Counted from the stretch's first letter, positions 1 through 9,225 are shown. The stretch: DNA of 26,280 nucleotides from Clostridiales bacterium (GCA_019418225.1 DYCF01000057.1:1-26280); one strand, 5' to 3'. Numbers and translations: made by a program. The notes: generated by a model not told the origin, from the sequence alone.

Positions 1-88
1 ATTGGACATTTGTAGATGACTTTTAAGTACAATATCACTTAACTTAATGACATTGTAGGAAATCCTATCTCTTTTTTATCTATATATA

Positions 89-1585
89 TTATGCTTTAAT
101 CATTTGACGCATTTTCTCAACTGAAATTGGTGGATTTTGGCTATGAATCACACCATGACAATTATGACACACTGGAATTAAGTCTTTAATTGGATCAGTA
201 TTTTCACTTACTTCTGTGCAATCATGACTATGAATATTATGCACCTCTATTTGATTTTCAAAAGCTTCGCCGTACGTATAGCCATAATCAAAGCCACAAA
301 GGTCACAAATAGCACCATAATATTCAATACATTTTACTTTAGCACTCTCATAATCTGAAGTAGCTACATTTTTAGATTGATGTGCTACTTGTTCTTCTTT
401 TAAATGTGCTAAAGATTTAGCAATTTCTTTAGCAACATGGTCATCTTCCGGAACTGATGTATGTGTCTGAACTACTGGCTCTTTTTCTTCAGGCTTAGAT
501 TGTTCAATAGGTGTTATGTGTGCTGGTGCCATATCTTCCTTCACATTACTATCTGCCTCTGGTTCACTGATCACTGGATCACCTAATAAAGCCTCTACCA
601 ATTCATCTATTGTTTGTGGTACTGAACGTTTAATTGGCGTACTACTTTTAGTAATAGGCATAACAGGTACTTTTTCAACTTCTGTAGGTACTTTTTCTTC
701 TACTGTTACTTCTGGAATTTCTGTATCTTTATGCACCTTTACTTCTATTCCCTCTAGGCTTACTTTGCCTTCTGCAACGAGCTCTTCTATTGCTTCTTTA
801 AGTTCAGGGCGTACTGTCCATTCAAAACAAGTGTTATCTTTAAAGCCACCAATAAATATCATATGCCACCAAATAATTTTGCCGTCATTACCTACAGGTG
901 CATCTATCTTTAAATTTGCTTTAATACGTTTTGCAAGGGCTAAAATAACTTCTTTAAATGGATAAGTTGCTGTATATCCTTCCTCATTTGCCAAGTCATT
1001 TGCTTCAATACCACTTCCCATTAAATACACACGAAGGATTAAATCTTGATTTTTAGCTGAAAAGACTGTTGGCTTTACAAATATTTCCTTCCATGCTTCC
1101 TTTGTAATTCCTAAATCCTTATTATAAAGTGTGTATTCTTTGGCTTTAATTTTTGCTATCTCTTCTGAAGTTTCTGTGCCCATATCATTAAAGATATCTT
1201 CTAACATTTTTCCAAAATCATCTTTTTCTTCTATGTCTTCTTCTTCGACTTCTTCTATTTTATTAGGTGCATAGCTATATGCCTTAAGCTTTTGATCACA
1301 ATGAGTAATTATATCCTCTAAAAATAAACTAGCGTAAAGAGGCTTTGTAATTAAAGCTTCAACAGAAAGATCTAAGCGTTCATTTTCCCATAGAATTGCA
1401 AAGTCCTGTACATTGCTTTCTGTTGTAATGTATTTTACTGCTGCTTCATAACCACCATATTTATTAATAAAGTCTAACAGTCTTGTTGACTTATACTTTA
1501 ATTCTTGATTACGTCTTTTACATAAATTAATCATTTCTTGGTGAAAAGCTTTCTTAAGTTGATCTGTGTTAATTTGCTCCATCAT
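89..1585 (-). CDS. HNH endonuclease-domain protein
   Basis: This 498-residue protein ends in an HNH nuclease module. Roughly residues 420-490 contain a CDLC zinc knuckle, a histidine-rich stretch (EVHNIHSHD), then DLIPVCHNCHGVIH, giving the CxxC...H...CxxC-H order of zinc-stabilised HNH domains of the McrA kind. The first 300 residues or so match no family I recognise. They are acidic and probably helical, with a segment around 215-275 containing IIWWHMIFIGG. Residues of about 290-410 are a low-complexity linker rich in E, P, V and T. The start is the first of two adjacent ATG codons, preceded by AGAGGGA. HNH proteins of this shape occur in restriction, mobile-element and defence contexts, but no methylase or phage gene is visible here, so the substrate is unknown. 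The HNH call is strong; the biological role is not determined. Confidence 0.8.
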   Translation of the reverse strand: MMEQINTDQLKKAFHQEMINLCKRRNQELKYKSTRLLDFINKYGGYEAAVKYITTESNVQDFAILWENERLDLSVEALITKPLYASLFLEDIITHCDQKLKAYSYAPNKIEEVEEEDIEEKDDFGKMLEDIFNDMGTETSEEIAKIKAKEYTLYNKDLGITKEAWKEIFVKPTVFSAKNQDLILRVYLMGSGIEANDLANEEGYTATYPFKEVILALAKRIKANLKIDAPVGNDGKIIWWHMIFIGGFKDNTCFEWTVRPELKEAIEELVAEGKVSLEGIEVKVHKDTEIPEVTVEEKVPTEVEKVPVMPITKSSTPIKRSVPQTIDELVEALLGDPVISEPEADSNVKEDMAPAHITPIEQSKPEEKEPVVQTHTSVPEDDHVAKEIAKSLAHLKEEQVAHQSKNVATSDYESAKVKCIEYYGAICDLCGFDYGYTYGEAFENQIEVHNIHSHDCTEVSENTDPIKDLIPVCHNCHGVIHSQNPPISVEKMRQMIKA

Positions 1586-1624
1586 CTCGTCCCTCTAATC
1601 TTGTTATTCTCACGATATAAGACA

Positions 1625-1666
1625 ATTAAAATGACACTGCAGGCAAAGCATCAGTGTCATTTTAAT
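1625..1666 (-). promoter_or_regulatory. Perfect 15-bp hairpin in leader of HNH gene
   Basis: Arms at 1625-1639 and 1652-1666 are perfectly complementary (ATTAAAATGACACTG on the plus strand) around a 12-nt loop. It lies between the predicted -10 element (1727-1732) and the HNH start codon, so it should be in the 5' leader. No long T-run follows the stem, so it looks more like an RNA stability or translation element, or a weak attenuator, than a strong terminator. Confidence 0.55.
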
Positions 1667-1726
1667 AGAATCTCCCATTAGGTAGAAAATATGCCGTTCA
1701 TTCATGTCCTATGTCTTATCGCTTTT

Positions 1727-1743
1727 ATTATAACATATGTTAT
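1727..1743 (-). promoter_or_regulatory. Extended -10 promoter overlapped by a 14-bp palindrome
   Basis: On the minus strand TGTTATAAT is an extended -10 (hexamer at 1727-1732), with a poor -35 (TAGAGA, 1750-1755) at 17-bp spacing. The perfect palindrome ATAACATATGTTAT (1730-1743) overlaps it, a position suited to a repressor operator. The remaining bases of the 1586-1937 gap show nothing else apart from the leader hairpin and the terminator at its far end. Confidence 0.5.
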
Positions 1744-1865
1744 GCAGATTCTCTAGACGATAGACTTATTTTTAACTTTTATAGACTTTTTTTAATTAAT
1801 CTATATATTTTCCTACACTAAAGTTCATTTCTTCTCAATGCTTTATACATTTTATCATACGTCAA

Positions 1866-1913
1866 AAGTGGTGAATGTATGCGTACTTTTCACAGCATTT
1901 CCATTCACCACTT
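1866..1913 (-). terminator. Putative terminator of the YeiH-family gene
   Basis: Arms AAGTGGTGAATG (1866-1877) and CATTCACCACTT (1902-1913) form a 12-bp stem with a long 24-nt loop and a short T-run on the minus strand, about 25 bp past the stop codon of the exporter gene. Confidence 0.5.
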
Positions 1914-1937
1914 AAAATAATTATTAATTTTTTAGCT

Positions 1938-2963
1938 TTAAATTTGTCCTAAGAAAGCTTGAACAATAAAAGATACAATAACAACTAAGGCTGAGATAAT
2001 AAAGCCATGAAGCATTGGTTTAAAGCCAGAAGCTGCTACCTTTTTAAAGTTCGTTTTAAGCCCGATAGCCCCTAATGCCATAACCATTGCAAATTTGCTC
2101 ATTTGTGCAATAGTAGTACAAGTAGGCTCTGGAATGATTCCTGTACTCTTAACTGCTACAACGCCTAGGAAAAATAAAATAAACCAAGGGAAAATCTTTT
2201 TGAAGTTAATTTTAGCTTTTTCATGTGCTTGCCCACTTGCTACACGAGCCTTATGGTTTAGGTGTTCATTAATCATTGAGAAAATTAATACAACTGGAAT
2301 AATAGAAAGAGTTCTTGTAAGCTTTACAATAACTGCAAAATTACCTGCTGCATCTGAAAAAGCATATCCTGCTGCTACTACAGATGACGTATCATTTACA
2401 GCTGTTCCAGCCCATAATCCATAGCCTAAGTCTGTCATATTAAAGAAGTGACCCATAATAGGGAATAAAATAACCATCACAATATCAAAAATAAATGTTG
2501 ATGAAATAGCATAAGCAATATCACTATCTTCTGCTTCAATGACTGGTGCGATGGCTGCAATAGCTGAACCTCCACAAATACCTGTTCCAGCTGAAATTAG
2601 TCCTGAAAGCTTCCAATTCATTCCAAATATTTTTCCAATTAAATAACCGCCGCCAAAAGCCGTAATTAATGTAAATGTCATAACAACTAATGAAAACTTA
2701 CCAACTTCAAATACTTGTGAGAAACTTAATGATACCCCCATTAATACAATAGAAATCTTTAAAATACGCTTTGAAACAAGTGTAAATCCTGGTGCAAAAA
2801 CATTATTTTTAGTGACTACTGGATTAAGTGACATTCCGATTAGCATAGCAAATACGCCTGCACTAATTAAATCATAAGGAATAAAACTACTAATGTATTT
2901 AGATACAATAGCAAGTACAATGGTGAGCACCACTCCTGGTGCATACTTTTTAATTGCATTCAT
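1938..2963 (-). CDS. YeiH-family putative sulfite/sulfate exporter
   Basis: The 341-residue polytopic membrane protein belongs to the YeiH/UPF0324 family (conserved hypothetical 698), usually annotated as a putative sulfate exporter; work on enterobacterial YeiE-YeiH links it to sulfite handling. About ten hydrophobic segments are visible. Family-type motifs are GMSLNPV near residue 45, the glycine-rich TGICGGSAIAAIAPVIEAED near 125-145, and GTAVNDTSSVVAAGYAFS near 185-205. Length is normal for the family. The ATG is preceded by AGGAG at good distance. It is transcribed away from a LysR regulator 119 bp upstream, the same arrangement as yeiH/yeiE, so the neighbour is the likely activator. Transport direction and substrate are inferred from family annotation. 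Confidence 0.85.
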   Translation of the reverse strand: MNAIKKYAPGVVLTIVLAIVSKYISSFIPYDLISAGVFAMLIGMSLNPVVTKNNVFAPGFTLVSKRILKISIVLMGVSLSFSQVFEVGKFSLVVMTFTLITAFGGGYLIGKIFGMNWKLSGLISAGTGICGGSAIAAIAPVIEAEDSDIAYAISSTFIFDIVMVILFPIMGHFFNMTDLGYGLWAGTAVNDTSSVVAAGYAFSDAAGNFAVIVKLTRTLSIIPVVLIFSMINEHLNHKARVASGQAHEKAKINFKKIFPWFILFFLGVVAVKSTGIIPEPTCTTIAQMSKFAMVMALGAIGLKTNFKKVAASGFKPMLHGFIISALVVIVSFIVQAFLGQI

Positions 2964-3031
2964 AATTATCTCCTGTTACATTTATATATTTAATTACATT
3001 TGTTGATTTTAGCATAGATTTAATATAATAT

Positions 3032-3046
3032 AAAATCATAGATTTT
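3032..3046. promoter_or_regulatory. Candidate LysR operator in divergent intergenic region
   Basis: AAAATC-ATA-GATTTT is a 15-bp interrupted palindrome in the very A/T-rich 119-bp gap between the exporter gene and the LysR gene. Its position suits an autoregulatory LysR-type site. The match is a simple dyad in A/T-rich DNA, so it is only suggestive. Confidence 0.35.
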
Positions 3047-3082
3047 TATAAACTCATAAATATATATTATAGGTGGAGATTA

Positions 3083-3979
3083 ATGTTTGACTTTCGACTA
3101 CATACTTTTTTAACACTTTGCAAAACGAGAAATTATACAAAGACCGCTCAGGTCCTACATATTACCCAACCTGCTGTAACTGGTCATATTAAATATTTAG
3201 AAGAGCATTATCAAATGAAACTTTTTTCATATACCGGTAAAACACTTACCTTAACACCGCAAGGTGAGCATTTTCAAAAGCTCGTAGCAACAATGCAGGC
3301 TGATCTTGAAAAAGCCCTTAGCCAAATTAGACATCTAGAGTCTAATAAAATTAAACTGAACTTCGGTGCTACTTTAACTATAGGAGAATATACAATGCCA
3401 GATCTCCTTAAAGCCTATATGCAAGCTTACCCTCACCATGAAATCACTATGATAATGGATAATACCCAGAATCTACTCACTCAATTAAATGAAGGCAAGT
3501 TAGATTTTGCCTTAATAGAAGGCTATTTTAATAAATCAGATTATACTTATCGCTTGCTTTCCGAAGAACGTTTTATACCTGTTTGTAGTGCCATGCATCC
3601 TCTTGCTACCCAAAGTGTTACGTTACAGCAACTTTTTAAGGAACGCCTCATCATTCGTGAATCTGGTTCTGGCTCTCGTGATATCTTTGAACGTGCCCTT
3701 CAAGAATATAATCATACCATCACAGCTTTTAATGGGCTAGTTGAAATAGGTAATCTCAATGTCATAAAAGAGTTAGTTGCTTCACAACTTGGTATTACCT
3801 TTATTTACGAAACAGCTGTCAAGGAAGAACTCAGTAAAGGGCACCTAGCCCCTATAGATGTTAAAGATTTTAATTTATTACGTGCCTTTTATTTTATCTG
3901 TCCTAAAAACAGCTTATTTCAAGAAAATTACTTAAAATGCTTTACTTTCTTTAAAGAAGTACTTCAAAGTACACATTAA
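3083..3979 (+). CDS. LysR-family transcriptional regulator
   Basis: This 298-residue protein has the standard LysR layout. The N-terminal winged helix-turn-helix spans residues 1-60 (RNYTKTAQVLHITQPAVTGHI, then KLFSYTGKTLTLTPQG), and a periplasmic-binding-protein-like effector domain runs from about 88 to 290. Length is typical. The start ATG follows AGGTGGAG. It is divergent from the YeiH-type exporter, which suggests it controls that gene in response to a sulfur anion or related metabolite, by analogy with YeiE and with CysL/Cbl-type regulators. The effector cannot be deduced from sequence. Confidence 0.9.
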   Translation: MFDFRLHTFLTLCKTRNYTKTAQVLHITQPAVTGHIKYLEEHYQMKLFSYTGKTLTLTPQGEHFQKLVATMQADLEKALSQIRHLESNKIKLNFGATLTIGEYTMPDLLKAYMQAYPHHEITMIMDNTQNLLTQLNEGKLDFALIEGYFNKSDYTYRLLSEERFIPVCSAMHPLATQSVTLQQLFKERLIIRESGSGSRDIFERALQEYNHTITAFNGLVEIGNLNVIKELVASQLGITFIYETAVKEELSKGHLAPIDVKDFNLLRAFYFICPKNSLFQENYLKCFTFFKEVLQSTH

Positions 3980-3991
3980 TCATTTAAGACT

Positions 3992-4032
3992 AAAAAAAGG
4001 CTACTGCTTTAATCTTTAAAGCAGTAGCCTTT
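3992..4032 (-). terminator. Bidirectional terminator between lysR and nifJ
   Basis: Perfect 17-bp stem (3996-4012 with 4016-4032) and a 3-nt loop. On the minus strand it is followed by seven T residues (A-run at 3992-3998), making it a strong terminator for nifJ. On the plus strand the T-tract is short but it probably also ends the lysR transcript. Confidence 0.9.
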
Positions 4033-4082
4033 CAACTATTTAAAACATTATTTGTATAAAATTTATAAAAATAAACTCTTAA

Positions 4083-7000
4083 TTAAAATTCTTGTGCTGC
4101 TAAGCGTTTATAATTTGCTAAACGATCTTTTGCTTGTTTTTCAGCCATTTGGAACATTTCTTCAGCTTGTTCTGGATATTGTTTTAAGATTGCTGAATAA
4201 CGCACTTGACCCATAATGAAGTCTCTAAAGCTTTCTGTTGGTTCTTTAGAATCTAAGATAAATGGATTTTTACCTTGTTCTTCAAGGAGTGGGTTATAGC
4301 GGTATAAGTGCCAGTAACCTGATTTAACAGCATCACCCATGTATGAAATAGATTTACCCATTCCGCATTTTAAGCCATGGCTAATACATGTTGAGTAAGC
4401 AATGATAATTGATGGACCATCATAAGCTTCTGCTTCGAGCATTGCCTTAACAAGTTGGTTTTTGTCTGCTCCCATCGCTACTTGTGCAACATATACATTA
4501 CCATAAGCCATCATCATTCGACCTAAATCTTTTTTGCGTGTACGTTTACCTGATGCAGCAAATTTAGCCATAGCCGCCATTGGTGTTGATTTAGAAGCTT
4601 GTCCACCTGTATTTGAGTAGATTTCTGTATCAAATACTAATACGTTAATGTTTTCACCTGATGCAAGAACATGATCAAGCCCGCCGTAACCGATGTCATA
4701 AGCCCATCCATCACCACCAATGATCCATTGTGAACGTTTTACAAGATAATCTCGTCTTTCTTCTACTTGTTTAAGTGCTTCTTGAGCCTCTGGCACTGTA
4801 ATCACGTTGTTATCAAGGATTTCTTCGATTTCACGGCTATATACTTTTGAAAGTTCACCATTCTCTTTGTTTTCAAGCCAGTTCATAATGCTTTCTTTAG
4901 CTTTTTCATCAATTGGAAGATTTACGATTTCATTTAAACGTTCTGCGATACGATCTCTCATTTGATTTACAGCTGTCATCATACCAAGACCATACTCTGC
5001 ATTATCTTCGAAAAGTGAGTTTGCCCAAGCTGGACCTTTACCTTCATGGTTTGTTGTATATGGTGTAGATGGCGCTGAACCACCCCAGATTGATGAACAT
5101 CCTGTAGCGTTTGCAATCATCATACGATCACCAAAGAGTTGTGTTAAAAGTTTCATGTAAGGTGTTTCACCACAACCAGCACATGCGCCTGAGAATTCCA
5201 TAAGTGGTGTTTTAAATTGGCTATCTTTAACTGTTGTACCTTTTACAAGATCACCTTTATAAGATACTTTTTCTGAAACTGCAAATTCCCAGTTTGGAAT
5301 TTCTTTTTCTACTTGTGTTGCAAGTGGTTTCATTTCAAGGGATTTTACTTTTGTAGGACAGATGTCTACACAATTCCCACAACCTGTACAGTCCATTGTA
5401 CTTACTTGCATTCTAAATACAAGTCCATCGAATCCTTTACCTACTGCTTTTTTAGCCTCAAATCCTTCTGGTGCATTTTGCATTTCTTCTTCTGATACAA
5501 GTACTGGACGAATACATGCATGTGGACAGACAAATGCACATTGGTTACATTGGATACATGTGTCTACATTCCATTCTGGTACACTAATTCCAACACCACG
5601 TTTTTCGTATGCTGCTGTACCTGCTGGGAATGTACCATCTTCATAACCAGTGAAAGCACTTACTGGAAGGTTATCCCCTTCAAGACGGTTAATCGGTTCT
5701 ACAATATTCTTAATGAAGTCTGGTTTATTATTTTCTTTCACTTCTTCATCTACTGCATTTTCCCAAGTTGCTGGTACATCAATTTTAACAAGAGATGTAA
5801 AACCTGCTTCTACAGCTTTGTAATTCATGTCTACAATATCTTGACCTTTTTTACCATAAGCTTTTTCAATTGATTTTTTAAGGTAAGTAATTGCATCATC
5901 TTCAGAAATGATGTTAGCAAGTTTAAAGAAAGCTGCTTGCATAATCATATTTACACGTTTACCAAGACCAATACCTGCTGCAATACCTACTGCATCAATT
6001 GTATAGAAGTTAATTTTATTTTTCGCAATATAGCGTTTCATTTTAGCTGGTAATTTTGTTTCTAGTTCTTCTGATGCCCATAAACAGTTAAGAACAAAAT
6101 TCCCACCCTCTTTAAGACCTTTTAATAGGTCATACTCATTTACATAAGCTTGTTGTGAACATGCAATGTAATCAGCCTCATCAATAAGGTATGTTGAACG
6201 AATTGCTTTATCACCAAATCTTAAGTGTGACATTGTAATCCCGCCAGATTTTTTAGAATCATAAGCAAAGTATGCTTGTACATATTTGTTGGTGTGTTCA
6301 CCAATAATTTTAACTGCTTGTTTGTTCGCGCCTACTGTACCATCTGAACCAAGCCCCCAGAATTTACATCTTACTGTTCCTGCATCAGCTACACGAAGCG
6401 CATCGTTTACTGGAATAGATGTAAATGTTACATCATCTTCAATCCCTACAGTAAATTGATTTTTAGCGTCTTCTAATTTTAAGTTATCAAATACTGCTTT
6501 AATATGAGTTGGTGTCACGTCTTTTGAAGCAAGACCGTAGCGTCCGCCAATAACTGTTGGTGCATTTTCCTCATTGAAGAATGCTGACCGTACATCTAAG
6601 TATAATGGTTCACCAATGCTTCCTGGTTCTTTTGTACGATCAAGAACTGCTATTTTTTGTACTGTTTTTGGCATCGCTGCTAAGAAATGCTCTGTGCTAA
6701 ATGGACGATATAAGTGAATTTTTACAAGTCCATATTTTTCACCTTGTGCATTAAGGGCATCAATTGTTTCTTCAATCGCTTCTGTTACAGAACCCATTGC
6801 TACAATAACGTGAGTTGCATCCTCTGCACCATAGTAGTTGAATAAACCATAGTTTCTACCTGTAAGTTCATTCATTTTTTGCATATATTCTTCTACGATT
6901 GGCACAATATTATTGTAGTATTTATTACTTGCCTCTCTTGTTTGGAAGTAAATATCTGAGTTTTGAGCTGTACCTCTTGTGACAGGGTGATTTGGAGAAA

Positions 7001-7622
7001 GTGCTCTTGATCTAAATTCCGCAAGAGCTTCTTGGTCCACAAGTGCTGCATAATCGCTATATTCAAGTACTTCAACTTTTTGAATTTCATGTGATGTTCT
7101 AAATCCATCGAAGAAGTGTACAAATGGAAGTCTACCTTTAATAGCTGCAAGGTGTGCTACCGGCGCAAGGTCCGCTACTTCTTGAACTGAACCTGATACA
7201 AGCATTACGCAACCTGATTGTCTAGCTGCCATAACGTCTTGGTGGTCACCAAAAATGGATAATGACTGTGCTGCTAAAGCACGTGCACTAACGTGGAATA
7301 CCCCTGGTAAAAGCTCTCCAGCTACTTTATACATATTAGGAATCATAAGAAGGAGACCTTGTGAAGCTGTGAAAGTAGTTGTTAAAGCACCAGCTTGAAG
7401 TGACCCGTGGAATGTACCAGCTGCTCCTGCTTCTGATTGCATTTCTACAACTTTAACAGTTTGTCCAAAAATGTTTTTTCTATTTTGAGCGGCCCAATCA
7501 TCTACTACTTCTGCCATTGTTGATGATGGTGTAATAGGATAAATTGCTGCTACATCTGTAAAAGCATAAGCAACGTGTGCTGCTGCTGTATTTCCGTCAA
7601 TGGTCATTAATTGTTTTGCCAT
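4083..7622 (-). CDS. nifJ: Pyruvate:ferredoxin (flavodoxin) oxidoreductase
   Basis: This is a full-length, single-chain pyruvate:ferredoxin oxidoreductase of 1179 residues. It converts pyruvate and CoA to acetyl-CoA and CO2 and reduces ferredoxin or flavodoxin in the cytoplasm. Visible in order: an N-terminal pyrimidine-binding domain containing YPITPSSTMAE (about 30-40); a gamma-type domain near 415-600; two [4Fe-4S] ferredoxin motifs, CIQCNQCAFVCP near 690 and CTGCGNCVDICP near 745; the proximal-cluster cysteines in GACAGCGE near 812; and the thiamine diphosphate motif GDGWAYDIGYGG near 975 ending in NTGGQ. A further cluster cysteine is in HGLKCGMG near 1080. The ATG follows AGAGGA. It is monocistronic, ends at a strong terminator, and is divergent from a flavodiiron protein gene. 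Confidence 0.97.
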   Translation of the reverse strand: MAKQLMTIDGNTAAAHVAYAFTDVAAIYPITPSSTMAEVVDDWAAQNRKNIFGQTVKVVEMQSEAGAAGTFHGSLQAGALTTTFTASQGLLLMIPNMYKVAGELLPGVFHVSARALAAQSLSIFGDHQDVMAARQSGCVMLVSGSVQEVADLAPVAHLAAIKGRLPFVHFFDGFRTSHEIQKVEVLEYSDYAALVDQEALAEFRSRALSPNHPVTRGTAQNSDIYFQTREASNKYYNNIVPIVEEYMQKMNELTGRNYGLFNYYGAEDATHVIVAMGSVTEAIEETIDALNAQGEKYGLVKIHLYRPFSTEHFLAAMPKTVQKIAVLDRTKEPGSIGEPLYLDVRSAFFNEENAPTVIGGRYGLASKDVTPTHIKAVFDNLKLEDAKNQFTVGIEDDVTFTSIPVNDALRVADAGTVRCKFWGLGSDGTVGANKQAVKIIGEHTNKYVQAYFAYDSKKSGGITMSHLRFGDKAIRSTYLIDEADYIACSQQAYVNEYDLLKGLKEGGNFVLNCLWASEELETKLPAKMKRYIAKNKINFYTIDAVGIAAGIGLGKRVNMIMQAAFFKLANIISEDDAITYLKKSIEKAYGKKGQDIVDMNYKAVEAGFTSLVKIDVPATWENAVDEEVKENNKPDFIKNIVEPINRLEGDNLPVSAFTGYEDGTFPAGTAAYEKRGVGISVPEWNVDTCIQCNQCAFVCPHACIRPVLVSEEEMQNAPEGFEAKKAVGKGFDGLVFRMQVSTMDCTGCGNCVDICPTKVKSLEMKPLATQVEKEIPNWEFAVSEKVSYKGDLVKGTTVKDSQFKTPLMEFSGACAGCGETPYMKLLTQLFGDRMMIANATGCSSIWGGSAPSTPYTTNHEGKGPAWANSLFEDNAEYGLGMMTAVNQMRDRIAERLNEIVNLPIDEKAKESIMNWLENKENGELSKVYSREIEEILDNNVITVPEAQEALKQVEERRDYLVKRSQWIIGGDGWAYDIGYGGLDHVLASGENINVLVFDTEIYSNTGGQASKSTPMAAMAKFAASGKRTRKKDLGRMMMAYGNVYVAQVAMGADKNQLVKAMLEAEAYDGPSIIIAYSTCISHGLKCGMGKSISYMGDAVKSGYWHLYRYNPLLEEQGKNPFILDSKEPTESFRDFIMGQVRYSAILKQYPEQAEEMFQMAEKQAKDRLANYKRLAAQEF

Positions 7623-7745
7623 ATGTAAATCCTCTTTCTCTAGTCATTATTTAAGTTTAATATTTATCATATTCATTACAATAAGTGAACTTTTATTTCC
7701 ATGTTAAAAGCTCTTGTAACAAATAATAATTCTTAACTAAGCTTT

Positions 7746-7751
7746 ATTATA
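7746..7751 (-). promoter_or_regulatory. Probable -10 element of nifJ
   Basis: TATAAT on the minus strand about 125 bp upstream of the nifJ ATG; no convincing -35 is present. A short dyad, GTACT-N6-AGTAC, lies just upstream at about 7772-7790 and could be an activator or repressor site. Confidence 0.45.
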
Positions 7752-7810
7752 CTCATTTTTTTTATGAAAGCTAGTACTTTTTTTAGTACATTTAAATTCA
7801 GTGGTTTTTC

Positions 7811-7838
7811 TTGACAATACCTTCTTTTATTTTATAAT
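7811..7838 (+). promoter_or_regulatory. Strong sigma-A promoter of the flavodiiron gene
   Basis: Consensus TTGACA (7811-7816) and TATAAT (7833-7838) separated by 16 bp, about 67 bp upstream of the start codon. Both hexamers match the sigma-A consensus exactly, suggesting high basal expression. Confidence 0.8.
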
Positions 7839-7905
7839 TATTATTATCTAACAGAAGTCATTAAACTAAATTTATTAAAAAATTAATTAAAAAGGAGCTG
7901 TTTAT

Positions 7906-9114
7906 ATGTCTCATACTTTAAATATTTCTTCTGATTTCTATTGGTTAGGTGCTTTAGACCCTACCCTTCGTACTTTTGACATTGTAATGGAAACTGAATT
8001 TGGTACAACTTATAATGCTTATCTTTTAAAGACTTCAGAAGGTGGTGTACTTTTTGAAACTGTTAAAGATAAGTTTTTTGATGAATACTTAGAAAAAATT
8101 AAGTCACTTACTTCTTTAGAAGAAATCAAATATATCATTGTAGATCATACAGAACCAGATCATGCAGGCTCTGTTGCAAAACTAGTTGCTCTTGCTCCAC
8201 ATATTACTGTAGTTGGTAGTTCTCTAGCAATTAAATATATCTCACAAATGATTAATGCACCATTTAAAAGCCTCGTTGTAAAAGATGGTGGAAAACTTTC
8301 TGTGGGTAACAAAACAATTCGTTTTATCAGTGTACCACAACTTCACTGGCCAGATACAATGTATTCTTATGTAGAAGAAGATAAACTTCTTATTACATGT
8401 GACTCATTTGGTGCACACTACTCTGATGAACGTGTACTTAAAAGTGAACTTGAAGCTGAAAGAGAAGATGATTATGTTTCAGCTTATAAATACTACTATG
8501 ATATGATTATGGGGCCATTTAAACCATTTGTTCTAAAAGCACTTGATAAAATTCAAGATTTAGACATTTCTTTCATCTGCCCTGGTCACGGTATGATTTT
8601 AGATGCTACAAATATGAATAAATACATTGAACTCTACCGCACATGGAGTACACCAGTGAAGTATGAACCAAGTATTGTTGTTGCCTATGTATCTGCTTAT
8701 GGTTATACAAAGCAAATGGCTGAGGCAATCTGTGATGGTATTCATGCAAATGGTTATACTGGTAGGGTTCATCTCTGTAACTTAGAAACTGAAAGTGTTG
8801 CTGACGTTATGTCTAAAGTTAACGTTGCTGAAGGTCTTCTCCTTGGTTCACCAACAATTCTTGCAGATGCACTTCCACCAATCTGGAGTGTGATGACTTC
8901 AATCAATCCAGTTATTCATAAACATCTTCATGTAGGTTGCTTTGGTTCATATGGTTGGAGCGGTGAAGGTGTAACTCACATGGCCGAACGTCTTAAACAA
9001 CTTAAATGTCCAATGCCAGTTGCACCACTTTCTATCTGCTTCAAACCAAGTGAAACTGAACTTACTGAGTGTATAAACTTTGGTAAATCATTTGCAGCTT
9101 CACTTATGGCTTAA
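7906..9114 (+). CDS. fprA: A-type flavodiiron protein (FprA family)
   Basis: The 402-residue protein has the two-domain core of class A flavodiiron proteins, which reduce O2 to water or NO to N2O in anaerobes. The N-terminal metallo-beta-lactamase-like domain (1-250) carries the di-iron ligands: HTEPDH near 82-87 (HxExDH), the histidine of PQLHWPD near 148, the aspartate of TCDSFGAH near 167, and CPGHG near 227. The C-terminal flavodoxin domain (about 255-400) shows the FMN loop VSAYGYTKQMA and later SPTILADALPPIWS and GSYGWSGEG. No rubredoxin extension is present, so electrons must come from a separate rubredoxin or flavin partner. The ATG has AAAGGAG upstream. Placement beside nifJ suggests protection of oxygen-sensitive iron-sulfur enzymes. 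Confidence 0.95.
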   Translation: MSHTLNISSDFYWLGALDPTLRTFDIVMETEFGTTYNAYLLKTSEGGVLFETVKDKFFDEYLEKIKSLTSLEEIKYIIVDHTEPDHAGSVAKLVALAPHITVVGSSLAIKYISQMINAPFKSLVVKDGGKLSVGNKTIRFISVPQLHWPDTMYSYVEEDKLLITCDSFGAHYSDERVLKSELEAEREDDYVSAYKYYYDMIMGPFKPFVLKALDKIQDLDISFICPGHGMILDATNMNKYIELYRTWSTPVKYEPSIVVAYVSAYGYTKQMAEAICDGIHANGYTGRVHLCNLETESVADVMSKVNVAEGLLLGSPTILADALPPIWSVMTSINPVIHKHLHVGCFGSYGWSGEGVTHMAERLKQLKCPMPVAPLSICFKPSETELTECINFGKSFAASLMA

Positions 9115-9122
9115 TCTTTTCT

Positions 9123-9158
9123 AAAAGGTTGGTATACAAACTGTATGCCAACCTTTTT
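9123..9158 (+). terminator. Terminator of fprA
   Basis: A 15-bp stem with one G-U pair (9123-9137 with 9143-9157), a 5-nt loop, and five T residues at its end, right after the fprA stop codon. Confidence 0.9.
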
Positions 9159-9201
9159 GTTCTAATCTAATTGTATTTGCTATAGTATCTGCTGACAAGT
9201 A

Positions 9202-9225
9202 GACACTTTTTTTATATATAGTGTC
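9202..9225. promoter_or_regulatory. Nested dyads upstream of hxlR
   Basis: GACACT-N12-AGTGTC (9202-9225) sits inside a second, outer repeat GTATC (9185-9189) / GATAC (9232-9236). It lies about 150 bp upstream of the HxlR start and could be the regulator's own binding region. The separation is long for HxlR, so the assignment is weak. Confidence 0.3.

Noticed and set aside
53..79. Small TAGG/CCTA hairpin followed by a T-run near the left edge
   Set aside because: Stem of only 4-5 bp; too weak to call a terminator without the upstream gene in view.
516..965. 149-codon plus-strand frame opposite the HNH gene
   Set aside because: No ribosome site, low-complexity Ser/Thr composition mirrored from the acidic linker of the real gene.
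5313..5873. Several plus-strand frames opposite nifJ
   Set aside because: They are antisense shadows of a fully conserved enzyme and lack start signals.
7715..7723. TTGTAACAA as a Rex (redox) operator between nifJ and fprA
   Set aside because: Rex sites need TTGTG-N8-CACAA spacing; this is a 9-bp palindrome without it.
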